The notes under the pieces: generated by a model | What the model was told of the DNA's origin: nothing | The model's database searches: none | Seen by the model: the letters and a program-made list of their open reading frames with translations, nothing else | Program-made: the position numbers and the translations under genes | Part shown: positions 34,186 to 44,454 of the stretch, piece by piece | Numbering within the stretch: the first letter of the stretch is position 1 | Layout of the letters: each line of letters starts with the position of its first letter | Assembly: GCF_030732845.1 (NCBI RefSeq) | Contig: NZ_JASHKA010000012.1 | Coordinates: 62,001-126,000, forward strand | Source: Roseibium sp. MMSF_3544 | GTDB taxonomy: Bacteria; Pseudomonadota; Alphaproteobacteria; Rhizobiales; Stappiaceae | Direction of reading: 5' to 3' | DNA: 64,000 nucleotides

Positions 34186-34315
34186 TCACCTCTCCACTCG
34201 AACCGTTGCGCCAAAGTGCCTGGGCGCACCACCGTGCCACACACACATAACGCTAAGATCATGTTTTACCATGGATGTGCGGCAATTATCTGAAAAGCTT
34301 GTATCCACTTGTAAC

Positions 34316-34342
34316 AAAAAACCGGCCCCTTTCGGGACCGGT
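34316..34342 (-). terminator. Rho-independent terminator of the outer-membrane protein gene
   Basis: On the minus strand ACCGGTCCC, loop GAAA, GGGGCCGGT, then TTTTTTG. It lies 26 bases past the stop at 34368. Confidence 0.88.
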
Positions 34343-34367
34343 CTTTTGAGAAGCTATGCAACCAGTG

Positions 34368-35036
34368 TCAGAATTTGTAACCGACACCGAAGCGCACGAG
34401 CTGATTGCTGAAATCGGTAGTCACCCCGGTGCCATTCAGGTTGAAGTCCTGATCGCCGAAGTCCTGGTAAGCGTAGTCGAGACGCGCCGAGACATTGTTG
34501 GTGATCGCGGCTTCACCACCGACACCCAGCGTCCAGCCGACCGCAGTCTTGCTGTCTGAGTCACCGTTGCCGGACACTTCAAGATCCGCCAGTGCAAGAC
34601 CACCGGCACCGTAGACCAGATACCGGTCAAACGAATAACCGATACGCGCGCGAATGTTCGAGTTCCAGTCCGACTTGGACGTCACCGTCTGTCCACCCGC
34701 GGATTTGGTGTCTTCAAGATCCGTAAGGGTAAAGTCCCCTTCCGCACCGACAACGATGTTCGGTGTGACCTGGAAGTTGTAACCGGTATAAAGACCGCCT
34801 GCGACACCATTGGCATCGGTGTCGAGGTTGGCTCCGCCGACCCGGTTGTCGAAACTGCCGAATGACCAACCGAGGTTGCCACCGACGTAAAGACCCGTCC
34901 AGTCGATGCTCTGTTGCTGAGCCGGAACTGCCTCATAGGCCGGAGCCGGAGCCTGGGGTAAATCGGCTGCCCAAACCGGCGCGGTTCCAGCTGTTGCGGC
35001 AGTTACTGCCAAGCCTGCAAGCACAAGACGTTTCAT
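34368..35036 (-). CDS. Outer-membrane beta-barrel protein (Omp25/Omp31-like)
   Basis: A 222-residue protein with a signal peptide (VLAGLAVTAATAGTAPVWA) and a mature part that is mostly amphipathic strands (WTGLYVGGNLGWSFG, NIRARIGYSFDRYLVYGAGG), ending in the outer-membrane signature VRFGVGYKF. It matches the small porin-like proteins abundant in Brucella and relatives (Omp25/Omp31). These are structural surface proteins. It is transcribed alone, with GGAG four bases before the start. Confidence 0.92.
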   Translation of the reverse strand: MKRLVLAGLAVTAATAGTAPVWAADLPQAPAPAYEAVPAQQQSIDWTGLYVGGNLGWSFGSFDNRVGGANLDTDANGVAGGLYTGYNFQVTPNIVVGAEGDFTLTDLEDTKSAGGQTVTSKSDWNSNIRARIGYSFDRYLVYGAGGLALADLEVSGNGDSDSKTAVGWTLGVGGEAAITNNVSARLDYAYQDFGDQDFNLNGTGVTTDFSNQLVRFGVGYKF

Positions 35037-35382
35037 GGATGATACTCCAGATCCTAATAATCCATACTGAGCTGACCAATTGATTTGGCCATTAGAAAAG
35101 GACGTTTAAGCCGCGTCCTCACTCCCCCAATGCGGACATATGGGGATCGTTTGTGGCAGATCAGGACTGAGATTTAGGAGTTTTGGTGACGAATGCAGGC
35201 AACATTCTGGCAGGGTGAAAGCTTCGTTAAGCTATTCGCAAATTGCAGGGCCACTGATGCAAAGATGCTTGTCCCCGGGTTCCCCCATACCAATCTATTG
35301 CGTATAAGGCGCCCAACTGATTTGCGCGCCCCCTCCAAAAACTGTGCACGCAGGCCATAAAAACCCGAACCGGAACGCATTT
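35037..35382. other. Intergenic region between divergent genes
   Basis: About 345 bases between the outer-membrane protein gene and the exchanger gene. It must hold promoters for both and possibly an untranslated leader for the abundant Omp. I can define no -35/-10 pair with confidence and see no RNA gene. Confidence 0.4.
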
Positions 35383-36396
35383 ATGCTGTTTGACTATATT
35401 AGCCTCGCAGGCGGATTGGTTGTGCTGATTATTGCCGGCGATGTCTTGGTCAGAGGCTCCGTGGGCGTTGCCCAACGGCTTGGAATTCCCAATCTGGTGA
35501 TCGGTCTCACAATTGTCGCCTTCGGCACGTCGGCGCCTGAGCTGGTCATTTCGCTCAAGGCTGCATTGGAGGATGCCGGCGGCATCGCGATCGGTAACGT
35601 GGTCGGATCGAACATTGCCAACGTTCTCCTTGTGCTCGGCATGCCGGCGCTGATCGCAGCAACACCGTGCGGCGAGGACGGTGCGACGCGCAATGCAGTG
35701 TTCATGGTTGCCGTCACACTGGTATTCATCGGGCTCTGCTTTTTCACGCCGATCGGTCTTTACGCCGGCCTCGTTCTCTTGTTTCTGCTGGCGATTTTTC
35801 TCACTGCCTCCACAATCACCGCCCGGCGCCACCGCAAGGAGCAAAAGAAGATTGCAGCAGCCTCGGCAGGCGCTGCCGTGGCGGATGCCGAAATTGAACC
35901 GTCAGACGAACTCGACGATGTCGAGGATGTGCCCGATTCTGTTTACGTCGCACTCGTCTACATCATCCTTGGTCTCGTCGGCCTTCCGCTCGGCGCTCAC
36001 TTCACCATCACCGGAGCGGTCGACATTGCAACGCATTGGGGCGTCAGCGAAGCCGTGATCGGCCTGACGATTATCGCGCTTGGCACATCGCTTCCAGAGC
36101 TAGCCACCACTGTCATGGCCGCGATCCGCCAGCACGGCGCCGTCGCCATTGGCAACGTCATCGGCTCGAACATCTTCAATCTTCTTGCGATCATCGGCAT
36201 AACCGCTGTTGTCGTCCCGATCGACGTGCCGCCGGAGGTTCTGAAACTGGATATATGGGTGATGCTGGCTTGCGCCGTTCTTTTGACGTTCCTGGCCGCC
36301 TGCCGCATCCAGCTCAACAAAATCTCAGGCATTGCGATGACTGCCGCCTACGCCCTTTACATCGCGACCGTCTACATGCTCGGAAATGTGCACTAA
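35383..36396 (+). CDS. Calcium/sodium antiporter (CaCA family, YrbG-like)
   Basis: A 337-residue inner-membrane exchanger. The two inverted alpha-repeats are clear: VIGLTIVAFGTSAPELVISL with GNVVGSNIANVLLVLG, and VIGLTIIALGTSLPELATT with GNVIGSNIFNLLAIIG. A charged cytoplasmic loop lies between them. ATG 35383 (MLFDYIS) gives the normal start; GTG 35344 is further out. Orientation and neighbours suggest a single-gene unit. Confidence 0.93.
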   Translation: MLFDYISLAGGLVVLIIAGDVLVRGSVGVAQRLGIPNLVIGLTIVAFGTSAPELVISLKAALEDAGGIAIGNVVGSNIANVLLVLGMPALIAATPCGEDGATRNAVFMVAVTLVFIGLCFFTPIGLYAGLVLLFLLAIFLTASTITARRHRKEQKKIAAASAGAAVADAEIEPSDELDDVEDVPDSVYVALVYIILGLVGLPLGAHFTITGAVDIATHWGVSEAVIGLTIIALGTSLPELATTVMAAIRQHGAVAIGNVIGSNIFNLLAIIGITAVVVPIDVPPEVLKLDIWVMLACAVLLTFLAACRIQLNKISGIAMTAAYALYIATVYMLGNVH

Positions 36397-36457
36397 AGGT
36401 TAGAGAACCCGAACAGCCCGGCGGACGGCTCTTTCCCAAACGGTCCTGTGCGCTTAA

Positions 36458-38446
36458 ATGTCAGACATGCAGGACACAACCGATTCTCCAGAGACGGCCG
36501 ATACCGGCACCAGCGATGAGACGCCCGTGCCCAAGAAGGGTGTCGAGGTCATCGCCAATGAGGTCAAGCGTCTGCCCAACGGTCCGGGCGTCTATCGGAT
36601 GCTGGACGAAAATGGTGAGGTTCTCTACGTCGGCAAGGCAAGAAGCCTGAAGAAACGGGTCACCAGCTATACCCGCCTGCAGGGCCAGTCGAACCGGATC
36701 ATGCGCATGATCCTGTCGACAGCGGCGATGGAATTCGTCGTAACCAAAACCGAGCCCGAGGCGCTGCTGCTCGAAGCCAATCTGATCAAGCGCCTCCGTC
36801 CGCGTTTCAATGTCCTGCTCAGGGACGACAAGTCCTTTCCCTACATTCTGGTGACCGGAGATCACCAGTCGCCGGCGATCGTCAAGCACCGGGGCGCCAG
36901 GAAACGAAAAGGCGAATATTTCGGGCCCTTTGCATCCGCCGGCGCGGTCGACAGAACCATCAACGCACTTCAAAAAGCGTTCCTGATCCGGACTTGTTCA
37001 GACAGCTACTACGAAAACCGCTCGCGCCCCTGCCTGCAGTATCAGATCAAGAGATGCGCCGGTCCCTGCACCGGTGAGATCGACCCTGAGGACTACGCTG
37101 GCCTTGTTTCGGAAGCCAAGGCCTTCCTGTCCGGCCGAAGCCAACTCATCAAGAAGCAACTGAACGAACAGATGGAGGCCGCTTCTGCCGATCTGGAGTT
37201 CGAGCGCGCCGCAATCTACCGCGATAGGTTGTCCGCGCTGTCTCACGTTCAGGCGCACCAGGGCATCAACCCGCAATCGGTCCAGGAGGCAGACGTCTTT
37301 GCCGCGCACCAGGAGGGTGGTCAGACCTGCGTTCAGGTGTTTTTCTTCCGCACCGGCCAGAACTGGGGCAACCGCGCCTATTTCCCGAAAGCCGACAAAT
37401 CCCTTGATGAGGCCGAAATCCTGGAGAGTTTCCTCGCCCAGTTCTACGACGACAAACCAGCCCCGAAGCAGATCCTGCTGTCGCACGCGCTCGCCGAGCA
37501 GGATCTTCTGTCAGAGGCGTTGAGCGAGCGAACCGGGCGCAAGGTGGACGTCTCGGTTCCAAAGCGTGGCGAAAAGAAAGAGCTTGTCGACCATGCATTG
37601 ACCAACGCGCGTGAGGCGCTCGGGCGACGCCTTGCCGAAACCTCCAGCCAGGCGCGCCTTCTGAAAGGCGTCTCCGAAGCATTCGACCTGTCTGATCCGC
37701 CACGGCGCATCGAAGTCTATGACAACTCCCACATCATGGGCACGAATGCAGTTGGCGGCATGATCGTCGCCGGCATGGAAGGATTTGCCAAGGGACAGTA
37801 CCGCAAGTTCAACATCAAGTCCGAAGACCTCGTGCCGGGCGACGACTATGGCATGATGCGCGAAGTGCTCACCCGGCGGTTCTCTCGGCTTTTGAAGGAG
37901 AACGTCCGTGAGGAAGCGCCGGACAATCCGCCAACAGAACTTGGCACTGGTGATGCGGAAACGGCGGACGATCTTCCGGAGAACACTCCGGACATGCCCG
38001 CATGGCCCGATCTGGTCCTGATCGATGGTGGCCAGGGACAGTTGACGGCCGCCCGGGAAACGCTGGAAGAGCTCGGCATCACCGATGTTCCCCTGGTCGG
38101 CATCGCGAAAGGCCCGGACAGGGACGCCGGACGCGAGAAATTCTTCATCCCGGGCCGGCAGTCTTTCATGCTGCCGGAACGCGATCCCGTGCTCTATTTT
38201 GTCCAGCGATTGCGTGACGAAGCCCACCGCTTTGCCATCGGCAGCCACCGCGCCCGCCGCAAGAAGGACATTGCCCGGAACCCGCTCGACGAGATCGCGG
38301 GCATCGGACCGACGCGGAAGAAAGCGCTCCTCAGCCATTTCGGCACCGCCAAGGCTGTGTCCAAGGCCGGCATAGACGACCTGGCGTCCGTGCCGGGCAT
38401 TTCCGAAGCCATTGCCAAACTGGTCTACGACCATTTTCATGAGTGA
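36458..38446 (+). CDS. uvrC: Excinuclease ABC subunit C
   Basis: A 662-residue dual-incision nuclease of excision repair. Domains in order: GIY-YIG nuclease for the 3' cut ([20 protein letters not shown], about 43-62), a cysteine-rich cluster, a UVR motif at about 230-260 that binds UvrB, an RNase H-like domain for the 5' cut ([22 protein letters not shown]), and tandem helix-hairpin-helix motifs at the end. An acidic insert near 485-510 is longer than in E. coli. In many bacteria pgsA follows directly; here it is 12.5 kb away. Confidence 0.97.
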   Translation: MSDMQDTTDSPETADTGTSDETPVPKKGVEVIANEVKRLPNGPGVYRMLDENGEVLYVGKARSLKKRVTSYTRLQGQSNRIMRMILSTAAMEFVVTKTEPEALLLEANLIKRLRPRFNVLLRDDKSFPYILVTGDHQSPAIVKHRGARKRKGEYFGPFASAGAVDRTINALQKAFLIRTCSDSYYENRSRPCLQYQIKRCAGPCTGEIDPEDYAGLVSEAKAFLSGRSQLIKKQLNEQMEAASADLEFERAAIYRDRLSALSHVQAHQGINPQSVQEADVFAAHQEGGQTCVQVFFFRTGQNWGNRAYFPKADKSLDEAEILESFLAQFYDDKPAPKQILLSHALAEQDLLSEALSERTGRKVDVSVPKRGEKKELVDHALTNAREALGRRLAETSSQARLLKGVSEAFDLSDPPRRIEVYDNSHIMGTNAVGGMIVAGMEGFAKGQYRKFNIKSEDLVPGDDYGMMREVLTRRFSRLLKENVREEAPDNPPTELGTGDAETADDLPENTPDMPAWPDLVLIDGGQGQLTAARETLEELGITDVPLVGIAKGPDRDAGREKFFIPGRQSFMLPERDPVLYFVQRLRDEAHRFAIGSHRARRKKDIARNPLDEIAGIGPTRKKALLSHFGTAKAVSKAGIDDLASVPGISEAIAKLVYDHFHE

Positions 38447-38494
38447 ACAGCTGACCGGTCCGGTGCCGCATCATTCTGATTTGCGAGGTTGAAA

Positions 38495-40054
38495 GTGTCC
38501 AATCGACTTCAAGCTGCAATCAAGTGCATGAACGACAGAGATTTCGGCACCGCAATGGACATCCTGATGGATCTTCACCAGTCAAGCCCGAAAGATCCTC
38601 AGGTAAATTACTGGATCGGTGTGATTTATCTGACCCACGGAAAGAGCGAGCAAGCCGTTGCGCACCTTTCAGTCGCAGCGAAATTTGCCAAGAAGGAAGC
38701 TGCGATCGTCGCGACGCTTGCAGATGCTCTGAGTAAGAACAATCAGCACGAAGAAGCACTTGTCCATGCCCGAAAGGCCGTCGCGCTCGACCGGAATTCG
38801 GAGATCGCGCACTGCGCTCTTGGTGAAATCTACTCAAAACTCCGCAGGCCCGTTATGGCCGAACAGGCATTCAACAGCGCGCTGAAGCTCAACGGGACGT
38901 CCACGATTGCGCACATGGCGATGCTGCGCCTGAAAAACTCGCTCGGTGAAAGGGAAACGGCGGAAGCCCACTACGACGCAGCATTCGAATTCGCTCCGTT
39001 TGAACCGTCGGTGCTCATTAACGCCAGGGACCACACTGACGCGGAGAAAAGAAAAAGCGCGCTCAAGAATATTGAAGCGGTGATGAGCGATCCCGACAAG
39101 CATATGTCCAGGATTGAACGCGCGCAGCTTGGGTTCACAGCAGGCAAGATCTGCGACGGCGTCGGCGACCTTTCAAAGGCATTCGAGTATTTCGAGAAGT
39201 ACCGCGCGGATATGTACGGCCAGTACGACCCGGAAAAACAGGAAACTCTCCTTGAACGATACAAGGAGGTGTTTACACCGCATTTTTTCGAGGAACGCGC
39301 GGATTTTGCACTTTCCAGCGACCGCCCGGTTTTCGTGTTTGGAATGCCAAGGTCCGGAACAAGCCTGGTGGAAGCCATCTTGTCTGCGCACCCCAGGGTG
39401 ACCGCGGCCGGCGAACTCAGTTTTTTCGACGACAGGATCATCGAGCTGGGCAGCGGAGCTACCGGTGACGACGGGCTGTTCAACGCCGCACAGAACCTGG
39501 ACAGGAAGACGGCCCAAAGATTTGGTCGGAAATATCTGTCACTCCTGGAAGCATACAACAAGAAGACAGACCGGGTGGTCGACAAGCTGCCGCAGAATTT
39601 CGAAAATCTCTGGCTGATCGCTCTGCTTTTCCCAAACGCCCATTTCTGTCACGTTCGGCGCAATCCTGCCGATACCTGCACATCGATCTACATGACGCCT
39701 TTGCCCGGCAAGCACAGCTACAATCGATCGCAGGAGTCGCTTGCTCACTATTACGGATTTTATGCCAGGCTTATGAAGCATTGGGAAAGCTGCCTTCCCG
39801 TTGAAATCAGAAATCAGTCCTACGAAGATCTCGTGAACGAGCCCGGACCTCAGCGCCAGGCGTTGGTTCAACACATTCAGCTGCCCTGGGACGATGCGTG
39901 TGCGCAGCATGAAAACAATGACGCTCAGGTGTTTACCTTCAGCATGTCGCAGGTTCGAAAGCCGATCTATACCGGTTCGGTCAACCGGGCCGAAAGATAC
40001 CGTGAGCATATGCGGCCCCTCTTCTCGGGGCTTGAAGATCTGGACGACACTTAG
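38495..40054 (+). CDS. TPR-repeat sulfotransferase
   Basis: A 519-residue protein. GTG 38495 lies six bases after GAGG; TTG 38489 is the outer alternative. The N-terminal 260 or so residues are tetratricopeptide repeats. The C-terminal part is a sulfotransferase with the PAPS-binding loop FVFGMPRSGTSLVEAIL near residue 283 and a 3'-phosphate motif further on (FCHVRRNPADTCTSIYM). It would transfer sulfate from PAPS to an unknown acceptor, perhaps a surface glycan or lipid. It is the first gene of the stretch that separates uvrC from pgsA. Confidence 0.88.
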   Translation: MSNRLQAAIKCMNDRDFGTAMDILMDLHQSSPKDPQVNYWIGVIYLTHGKSEQAVAHLSVAAKFAKKEAAIVATLADALSKNNQHEEALVHARKAVALDRNSEIAHCALGEIYSKLRRPVMAEQAFNSALKLNGTSTIAHMAMLRLKNSLGERETAEAHYDAAFEFAPFEPSVLINARDHTDAEKRKSALKNIEAVMSDPDKHMSRIERAQLGFTAGKICDGVGDLSKAFEYFEKYRADMYGQYDPEKQETLLERYKEVFTPHFFEERADFALSSDRPVFVFGMPRSGTSLVEAILSAHPRVTAAGELSFFDDRIIELGSGATGDDGLFNAAQNLDRKTAQRFGRKYLSLLEAYNKKTDRVVDKLPQNFENLWLIALLFPNAHFCHVRRNPADTCTSIYMTPLPGKHSYNRSQESLAHYYGFYARLMKHWESCLPVEIRNQSYEDLVNEPGPQRQALVQHIQLPWDDACAQHENNDAQVFTFSMSQVRKPIYTGSVNRAERYREHMRPLFSGLEDLDDT

Positions 40055-40132
40055 GAGGGTGGATGAAGCGATTTTCCGTCAGCTGCAAAACGTCCCGTAT
40101 CAGTTCACAAATCCCTTGGATGCAATCCACCC

Positions 40133-41242
40133 ATGAGCGATAGGAACAACGGTGAAACCAGGTCGTTTCTGAAGTGGGCGCTTTCGCTGATTTGCTGGTG
40201 CGGGTCACTCGGAGCGTTGACCTTCTGTGCTCTGGGCCTGTCCACCTTTGTGGCACCGGACTACTGGTTCACCGACAACATGAGCTTTTTCCTGCGCCAG
40301 CTTCTCGCCGGCGGGTTTGTTGGTTGCCTGGCGGGCTTGGTCGGGCTTTTGATGCGTCACAGGTTCGCAATCCTTTATCGCCTCACATGGGCACTCGCCG
40401 TGATCGCGCTGGTCTCGCTCACAGCACTGACCGGAGCGCGTACGCTGGAAAACGTCGCCGACACAGAAGCTCTGCAGACGGGCGAACTTCCGGTCAAAAT
40501 CATATCGATCAACATCAAGCACCTGTTTCTAGGTGATGAAACTCTGGCGACTTTTCTGGAACAGGAAAAGCCGGACATTTTGGTGATCCAGGAAGCTTTG
40601 TGGTGGTTGCAGGAAAGGCGCTGGGAACGCCTCGGGCTCCCCGTCGGCGGTGCTGGTGCGAACGGGTTCCCCTCCAATCTCAAGGTTGGCGCAATGGGCA
40701 GCCTTGTCGTCTATTCGCGATTTCCGATCCTGCAGGACAAGTCGCATGTCGTGGAAGGTGATCTTCACAGGGGTTCCAAACTCATCCATGATCCCGATCG
40801 CGAATTGCTCCAATTGAAACTGGAAACGGATGCAGGGCCGTTCGATCTTATGTCGGTTCATCCCGACAGTCCCAGGAATCATGTCCGCTGGCTCAACAAG
40901 CGTCTTTATTTCGACACGGCGGACGCGATCATGCACGAGCTGAGAGAAACCGGCAGCGATCCCCTGATTGTTATCGGCGACTGGAACAGTTCGCCCTGGT
41001 CCGCGCGGTTTCAACGAACCCTCGCCCAAAACAATCTGAGGACGGCCTATCCCGGCGGATGGCCGCAGACGACAAGGTTCTTTTTCGATTACCGCCTGCA
41101 CTGGATCCTGGGGGCGCCGGTCGACCAGTTTGCGGTTTCCGGGAATGTCCGCGTGCTGAGCGTTTCAACCGGCCCGGACATCGGCTCTGATCATCTGCCG
41201 CTGATCGTCGACCTTGCGTTGCCACGTTCAAACGCCAACTGA
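40133..41242 (+). CDS. Membrane-anchored endonuclease/exonuclease/phosphatase family protein
   Basis: A 369-residue protein. Three hydrophobic segments (about 14-36, 50-72 and 80-100) precede an EEP domain with IISINIKHL, DILVIQEALWW, VIGDWNSSPWS and the final SDHLPLIVDL. These are the metal-binding and catalytic motifs of the fold. Membrane-attached EEP proteins of this layout are usually phosphoesterases of unknown substrate facing the periplasm. The gene lies 78 bases after the sulfotransferase gene. Confidence 0.85.
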   Translation: MSDRNNGETRSFLKWALSLICWCGSLGALTFCALGLSTFVAPDYWFTDNMSFFLRQLLAGGFVGCLAGLVGLLMRHRFAILYRLTWALAVIALVSLTALTGARTLENVADTEALQTGELPVKIISINIKHLFLGDETLATFLEQEKPDILVIQEALWWLQERRWERLGLPVGGAGANGFPSNLKVGAMGSLVVYSRFPILQDKSHVVEGDLHRGSKLIHDPDRELLQLKLETDAGPFDLMSVHPDSPRNHVRWLNKRLYFDTADAIMHELRETGSDPLIVIGDWNSSPWSARFQRTLAQNNLRTAYPGGWPQTTRFFFDYRLHWILGAPVDQFAVSGNVRVLSVSTGPDIGSDHLPLIVDLALPRSNAN

Positions 41243-41337
41243 GACATTGCCTGTGACTTTTAGCTGAAAGTGTTTGAGCCGCAGATCAGGATTCGAAACA
41301 CTGCCGGGAACCGTTTCCCGATTCTCTCGAAGTCAGC

Positions 41338-41916
41338 ATGGCAAAACTCTATTTCAACTACTCCTCCATGAACGCCGGCAAATCGACGGTTCTGCTTCAA
41401 GCCGCCTACAACTACGAGGAACGCGGCATGAACGCGCTCCTTCTCATCGCCGCATTCGATGATCGCGGCGGCAAGGGACGGATTGCCTCGCGGATCGGTC
41501 TGTCAGCCGACGCTGATGTTTTTACAGCGCAAGACAATGTCTTCGATCATGTGAAGCAAGTGCACGAGCGGACACCAGTCGATGCAGTTCTGGTCGACGA
41601 GGCGCAATTTCTGACCGAAGAGCAGGTTTGGCAGCTGGCAAATGTGGCCGACCAGCAGCGCATTCCGGTCATGTGTTTCGGCCTGCGCACCGATTTCCAG
41701 GGAAAACTCTTTCCCGGCAGTGCGTCACTGCTCGCGATCGCCGACAACCTGAAGGAAATCAAGACCATCTGCTGGTGCGGCCGCAAGGCCACCATGGTCG
41801 CCCGGCTCGACGGCAACGGCCGGATCGTGGAGGAAGGCGATCAGGTCGTTATCGGCGGCAACGAGACATACGTATCCCTGTGCCGAAAGCACTGGGCGCG
41901 GCGGGAACTGGCATAG
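41338..41916 (+). CDS. tdk: Thymidine kinase
   Basis: A 192-residue type II thymidine kinase (salvage of thymidine to dTMP). Features: P-loop [10 protein letters not shown], Walker B-like [10 protein letters not shown], substrate loop [16 protein letters not shown] and a zinc ribbon with [12 protein letters not shown]. The length is normal. It is convergent with the PAS-cyclase gene. Confidence 0.96.
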   Translation: MAKLYFNYSSMNAGKSTVLLQAAYNYEERGMNALLLIAAFDDRGGKGRIASRIGLSADADVFTAQDNVFDHVKQVHERTPVDAVLVDEAQFLTEEQVWQLANVADQQRIPVMCFGLRTDFQGKLFPGSASLLAIADNLKEIKTICWCGRKATMVARLDGNGRIVEEGDQVVIGGNETYVSLCRKHWARRELA

Positions 41917-41948
41917 AAAGACTGGGCACTTGCGGCTGTGCCGATGGG

Positions 41949-42995
41949 TCACGCCGCAAGCTCTATTGCTCCTTCAAGCTGCAATTTCACGACGTCGGTG
42001 GGTCCGAATCCACGGATGTCCACCGATCTTGAATTACCGGCTACAAAGCCTTCTATTCCAACTTCGCCGAAATCAGCTGTCGCCGTGACCTCCATCGGTT
42101 TCGACAGGCACTGAAGGCGTGACGCCAGGTTCACGGCCGGTCCGAAGACATCGAAAACGTATTTTTGGACGCCGACCACAGAACCGACAACCGCACCTGA
42201 CGCGAGCCCGATCCGCGCGCGCCATTGATGTGGATGGGTTTCGTTTCTCCGCTCCAGGTACCGGATCATCTTCGCAGCGCATTGGGCAACGGCATCCGCA
42301 TGATCCGGGTTCGGTGTCGGCAGTCCGGCAACGGCCAGATACGCATCCCCGATGGTCTTGATCCGCTCGCACCCGTGCATTTCGGCAATCCGGTCGAACC
42401 CGGTAAAGATGTCGTTCAACTCCGTCACGGTCACCGTCGGGTCGGCCGCAGCCGCCATCTGGGTAAAGCCGACAAAGTCCAGCATCAGAACCGATACCGG
42501 CTCGTAGAGTTTTGGCGTCACGGTGCCGAAGGTCTTGTACTCCTCATAGACGGAACGGGGCATGACGTTCAAAAGCAGCTTCTCGACCTGGGCCTTTTCA
42601 CGCTCCAGTTCACGCGCTTTGCGTTCAGCAATCCTCGCGTAGCTGTCGATCATTGCCTCTGTCTCACGCAAGCGCGAGATATTCTGGCATTCGACCAGCA
42701 GGATCTTGCGTCCATCGCTCTCCGCGTGCCGGATGACGGTCTCGATGGTCAGGAGCCGGCGTTTGCGCTTGACCGCGACATCGAGCTTGATCGCGTCCCG
42801 CTCGGCCAATTCGTTCAGCAGATCACCGCGTTCGACATTCCCGAGCACACTTTCCAGCGACGTTCCTTCCTCAATGCTGAACCAGTCGGCAAAGGCAGGG
42901 TTTGAATAATGAATGCGCAGGTCCTCCGGATCGGCGAGGGCAACGCCGACACCTATGTTTGAGAGCATGCGCATACTGATGGCATCGATATTCAT
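41949..42995 (-). CDS. PAS-domain class III adenylate cyclase
   Basis: A 348-residue soluble protein. Residues 1-110 form a PAS-like sensor, 110-145 a helical linker (ARIAERKARELEREKAQVE), and 160-345 a cyclase domain. All catalytic residues are present: metal Asp173 and Asp217, adenine-selecting Lys213 (RIKTIGD) and Asp282 (FDVFG), and Asn289 and Arg293. It should make cAMP. Its ATG overlaps the stop of the truncated-haemoglobin gene by four bases (ATGA), so the two are translationally coupled. The globin probably reports oxygen, NO or redox state to this enzyme. That link is inferred. Confidence 0.92.
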   Translation of the reverse strand: MNIDAISMRMLSNIGVGVALADPEDLRIHYSNPAFADWFSIEEGTSLESVLGNVERGDLLNELAERDAIKLDVAVKRKRRLLTIETVIRHAESDGRKILLVECQNISRLRETEAMIDSYARIAERKARELEREKAQVEKLLLNVMPRSVYEEYKTFGTVTPKLYEPVSVLMLDFVGFTQMAAAADPTVTVTELNDIFTGFDRIAEMHGCERIKTIGDAYLAVAGLPTPNPDHADAVAQCAAKMIRYLERRNETHPHQWRARIGLASGAVVGSVVGVQKYVFDVFGPAVNLASRLQCLSKPMEVTATADFGEVGIEGFVAGNSRSVDIRGFGPTDVVKLQLEGAIELAA

Positions 42996-43372
42996 GCCGC
43001 ACGGCTCCTCTTCACGATGATCGACCGCCGGGCCTCGACCGCCGCAACCGCTGCAACGCGGTCCGGCCTTTCAAATCCAGCATCGATCAGGGTTTCGTTC
43101 AAAAGCGCGGCAATCTCGTCGAAATGGTGGTGCTCGACATTGAGGTGCGCATGCGCGTCTGCAAGCCGTGTCTCGGAAACTTCAACGGGACCGCCCAGCA
43201 GACCGGCAATCATGCGCGTCTGGTGATCGACAAGACGGGCCATGTTCACGTTCTCGAAGAAATGGCCGACGATATCGTTGTCGAGCGCGCGTTCGTAAAA
43301 GTCGGTCACAACCTGACGGACGCCCGGAAAACCTCCGTATTTCTCATAAAGTGTCTGATTGCTGTTGGTCAT
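42992..43372 (-). CDS. Group 1 truncated haemoglobin
   Basis: A 126-residue 2-on-2 globin. The GG motif (KYGGFPG), the B10 tyrosine (Tyr26, in TDFYERAL) and the proximal histidine (His74, in LADAHAHLNV) with HHHFDEI are all present. Such globins bind O2 and NO and may detoxify NO or act as sensors. It starts at ATG 43372 after AGGGA and is the first gene of a two-gene operon with the PAS-cyclase. Confidence 0.92.
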   Translation of the reverse strand: MTNSNQTLYEKYGGFPGVRQVVTDFYERALDNDIVGHFFENVNMARLVDHQTRMIAGLLGGPVEVSETRLADAHAHLNVEHHHFDEIAALLNETLIDAGFERPDRVAAVAAVEARRSIIVKRSRAA

Positions 43373-43452
43373 GTGTCTGTTCCCTTTGTGCGTAAATGTT
43401 TTTTTGGAAAAGCGAGACGAGCGGGTCCGCAGGACACCGCCCGTTTTCAGTG

Positions 43453-44286
43453 TCAGCGCTTGTGGATCACGATTTCGGCGTACTCGGCCGGAACGATCAT
43501 CGCCCGCTCGCCGCCGACGGACGCAGCTTCAGCTAGGCCAACAAGATCGGCTTCAAGAGCAGCCGCACCTTCAGCGCCGACCGCCTGGAAAGCCTTGTTC
43601 ATCGGGCCATAGATTTCGCGCCAGCTTTCAACCCAGTCCCGCGCAGAGCGATAGCGGAACACGAACGTTCTCGAGGTGATCGCGATGCTGGTCGCTTCAT
43701 TGCCGAAGAGATCCTGAAGGCGTGCTTCGGATGCCCATTCCAGCGGCGAGCGCACACCGGCGGGCGGCGGCATGTGGCGTCCGATGGTCTTGAAGACCTG
43801 TCCGATGAAACCGGCCGCAGTCCAGTTTGCCATGCCGATGCGGCCACCCGGCTTGCAGACGCGCAGCATCGAACGCGCGGCGGCATCCTGATCTGCCGTA
43901 AACATCACCCCGAATGTCGACGTCACCACGTCAAACGAAGTGTCATCAAATGGCAGGTTTTCGGCGTCTGCCTCTCGGAAAGCAACGGGAAGACGCTCGG
44001 CCTTCGCCCGTTCCATGCCGTTCTTCAGCCAGGCCTCGACATAATCGGTCGACACCACGTCGCAGAAACGGCGTGCTGCAGCCAACGTCGCATTGCCGTT
44101 TCCGGCGGCGACATCGAGCACCCGTTCACCCGGCGCAAGATCCAGCGCTTCGGCGAGTGTTTCGCCGACAATCTGGAGGGTTGTTCCAACTGCCGGATAA
44201 TCGCCGGTGGACCAGACGGTCTGCTGGCGTTGCTTGATCTCCTTCAGATCAGGTCCCGAAAAGGACGATTGGTCTAATGCGTTCAT
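43453..44286 (-). CDS. Class I SAM-dependent methyltransferase
   Basis: A 277-residue Rossmann-fold methyltransferase (UbiE/COQ5-like group): SAM motif VLDVAAGNGNATLAAA, acidic loop DADAEN-like EADAENLPF and motif III LRVCKPGGRIGMANW. The start at ATG 44286 follows AAGGAGCC. The C-terminal part (RTFVFRYRSARDWVESWREIYGP) is the lid seen in small-molecule methyltransferases. Substrate unknown. It is downstream of, and in the same direction as, the wHTH-TPR regulator. Confidence 0.88.
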   Translation of the reverse strand: MNALDQSSFSGPDLKEIKQRQQTVWSTGDYPAVGTTLQIVGETLAEALDLAPGERVLDVAAGNGNATLAAARRFCDVVSTDYVEAWLKNGMERAKAERLPVAFREADAENLPFDDTSFDVVTSTFGVMFTADQDAAARSMLRVCKPGGRIGMANWTAAGFIGQVFKTIGRHMPPPAGVRSPLEWASEARLQDLFGNEATSIAITSRTFVFRYRSARDWVESWREIYGPMNKAFQAVGAEGAAALEADLVGLAEAASVGGERAMIVPAEYAEIVIHKR

Positions 44287-44454
44287 ACTAAGGCTCCTTC
44301 AGGCCGGTTGTTGACGATCAATAGATCGCACTGCCGCTGCGAAGGTGCTTGAAGATTGCCTGATGGACGCTTGGGGATTGTCTGAGGAAGGGGTGAAATT
44401 TGCGGGTGGTGCCGGATCGCCGTGCGTTTTTTGTCGCCCTATCCCGGCAACGCG

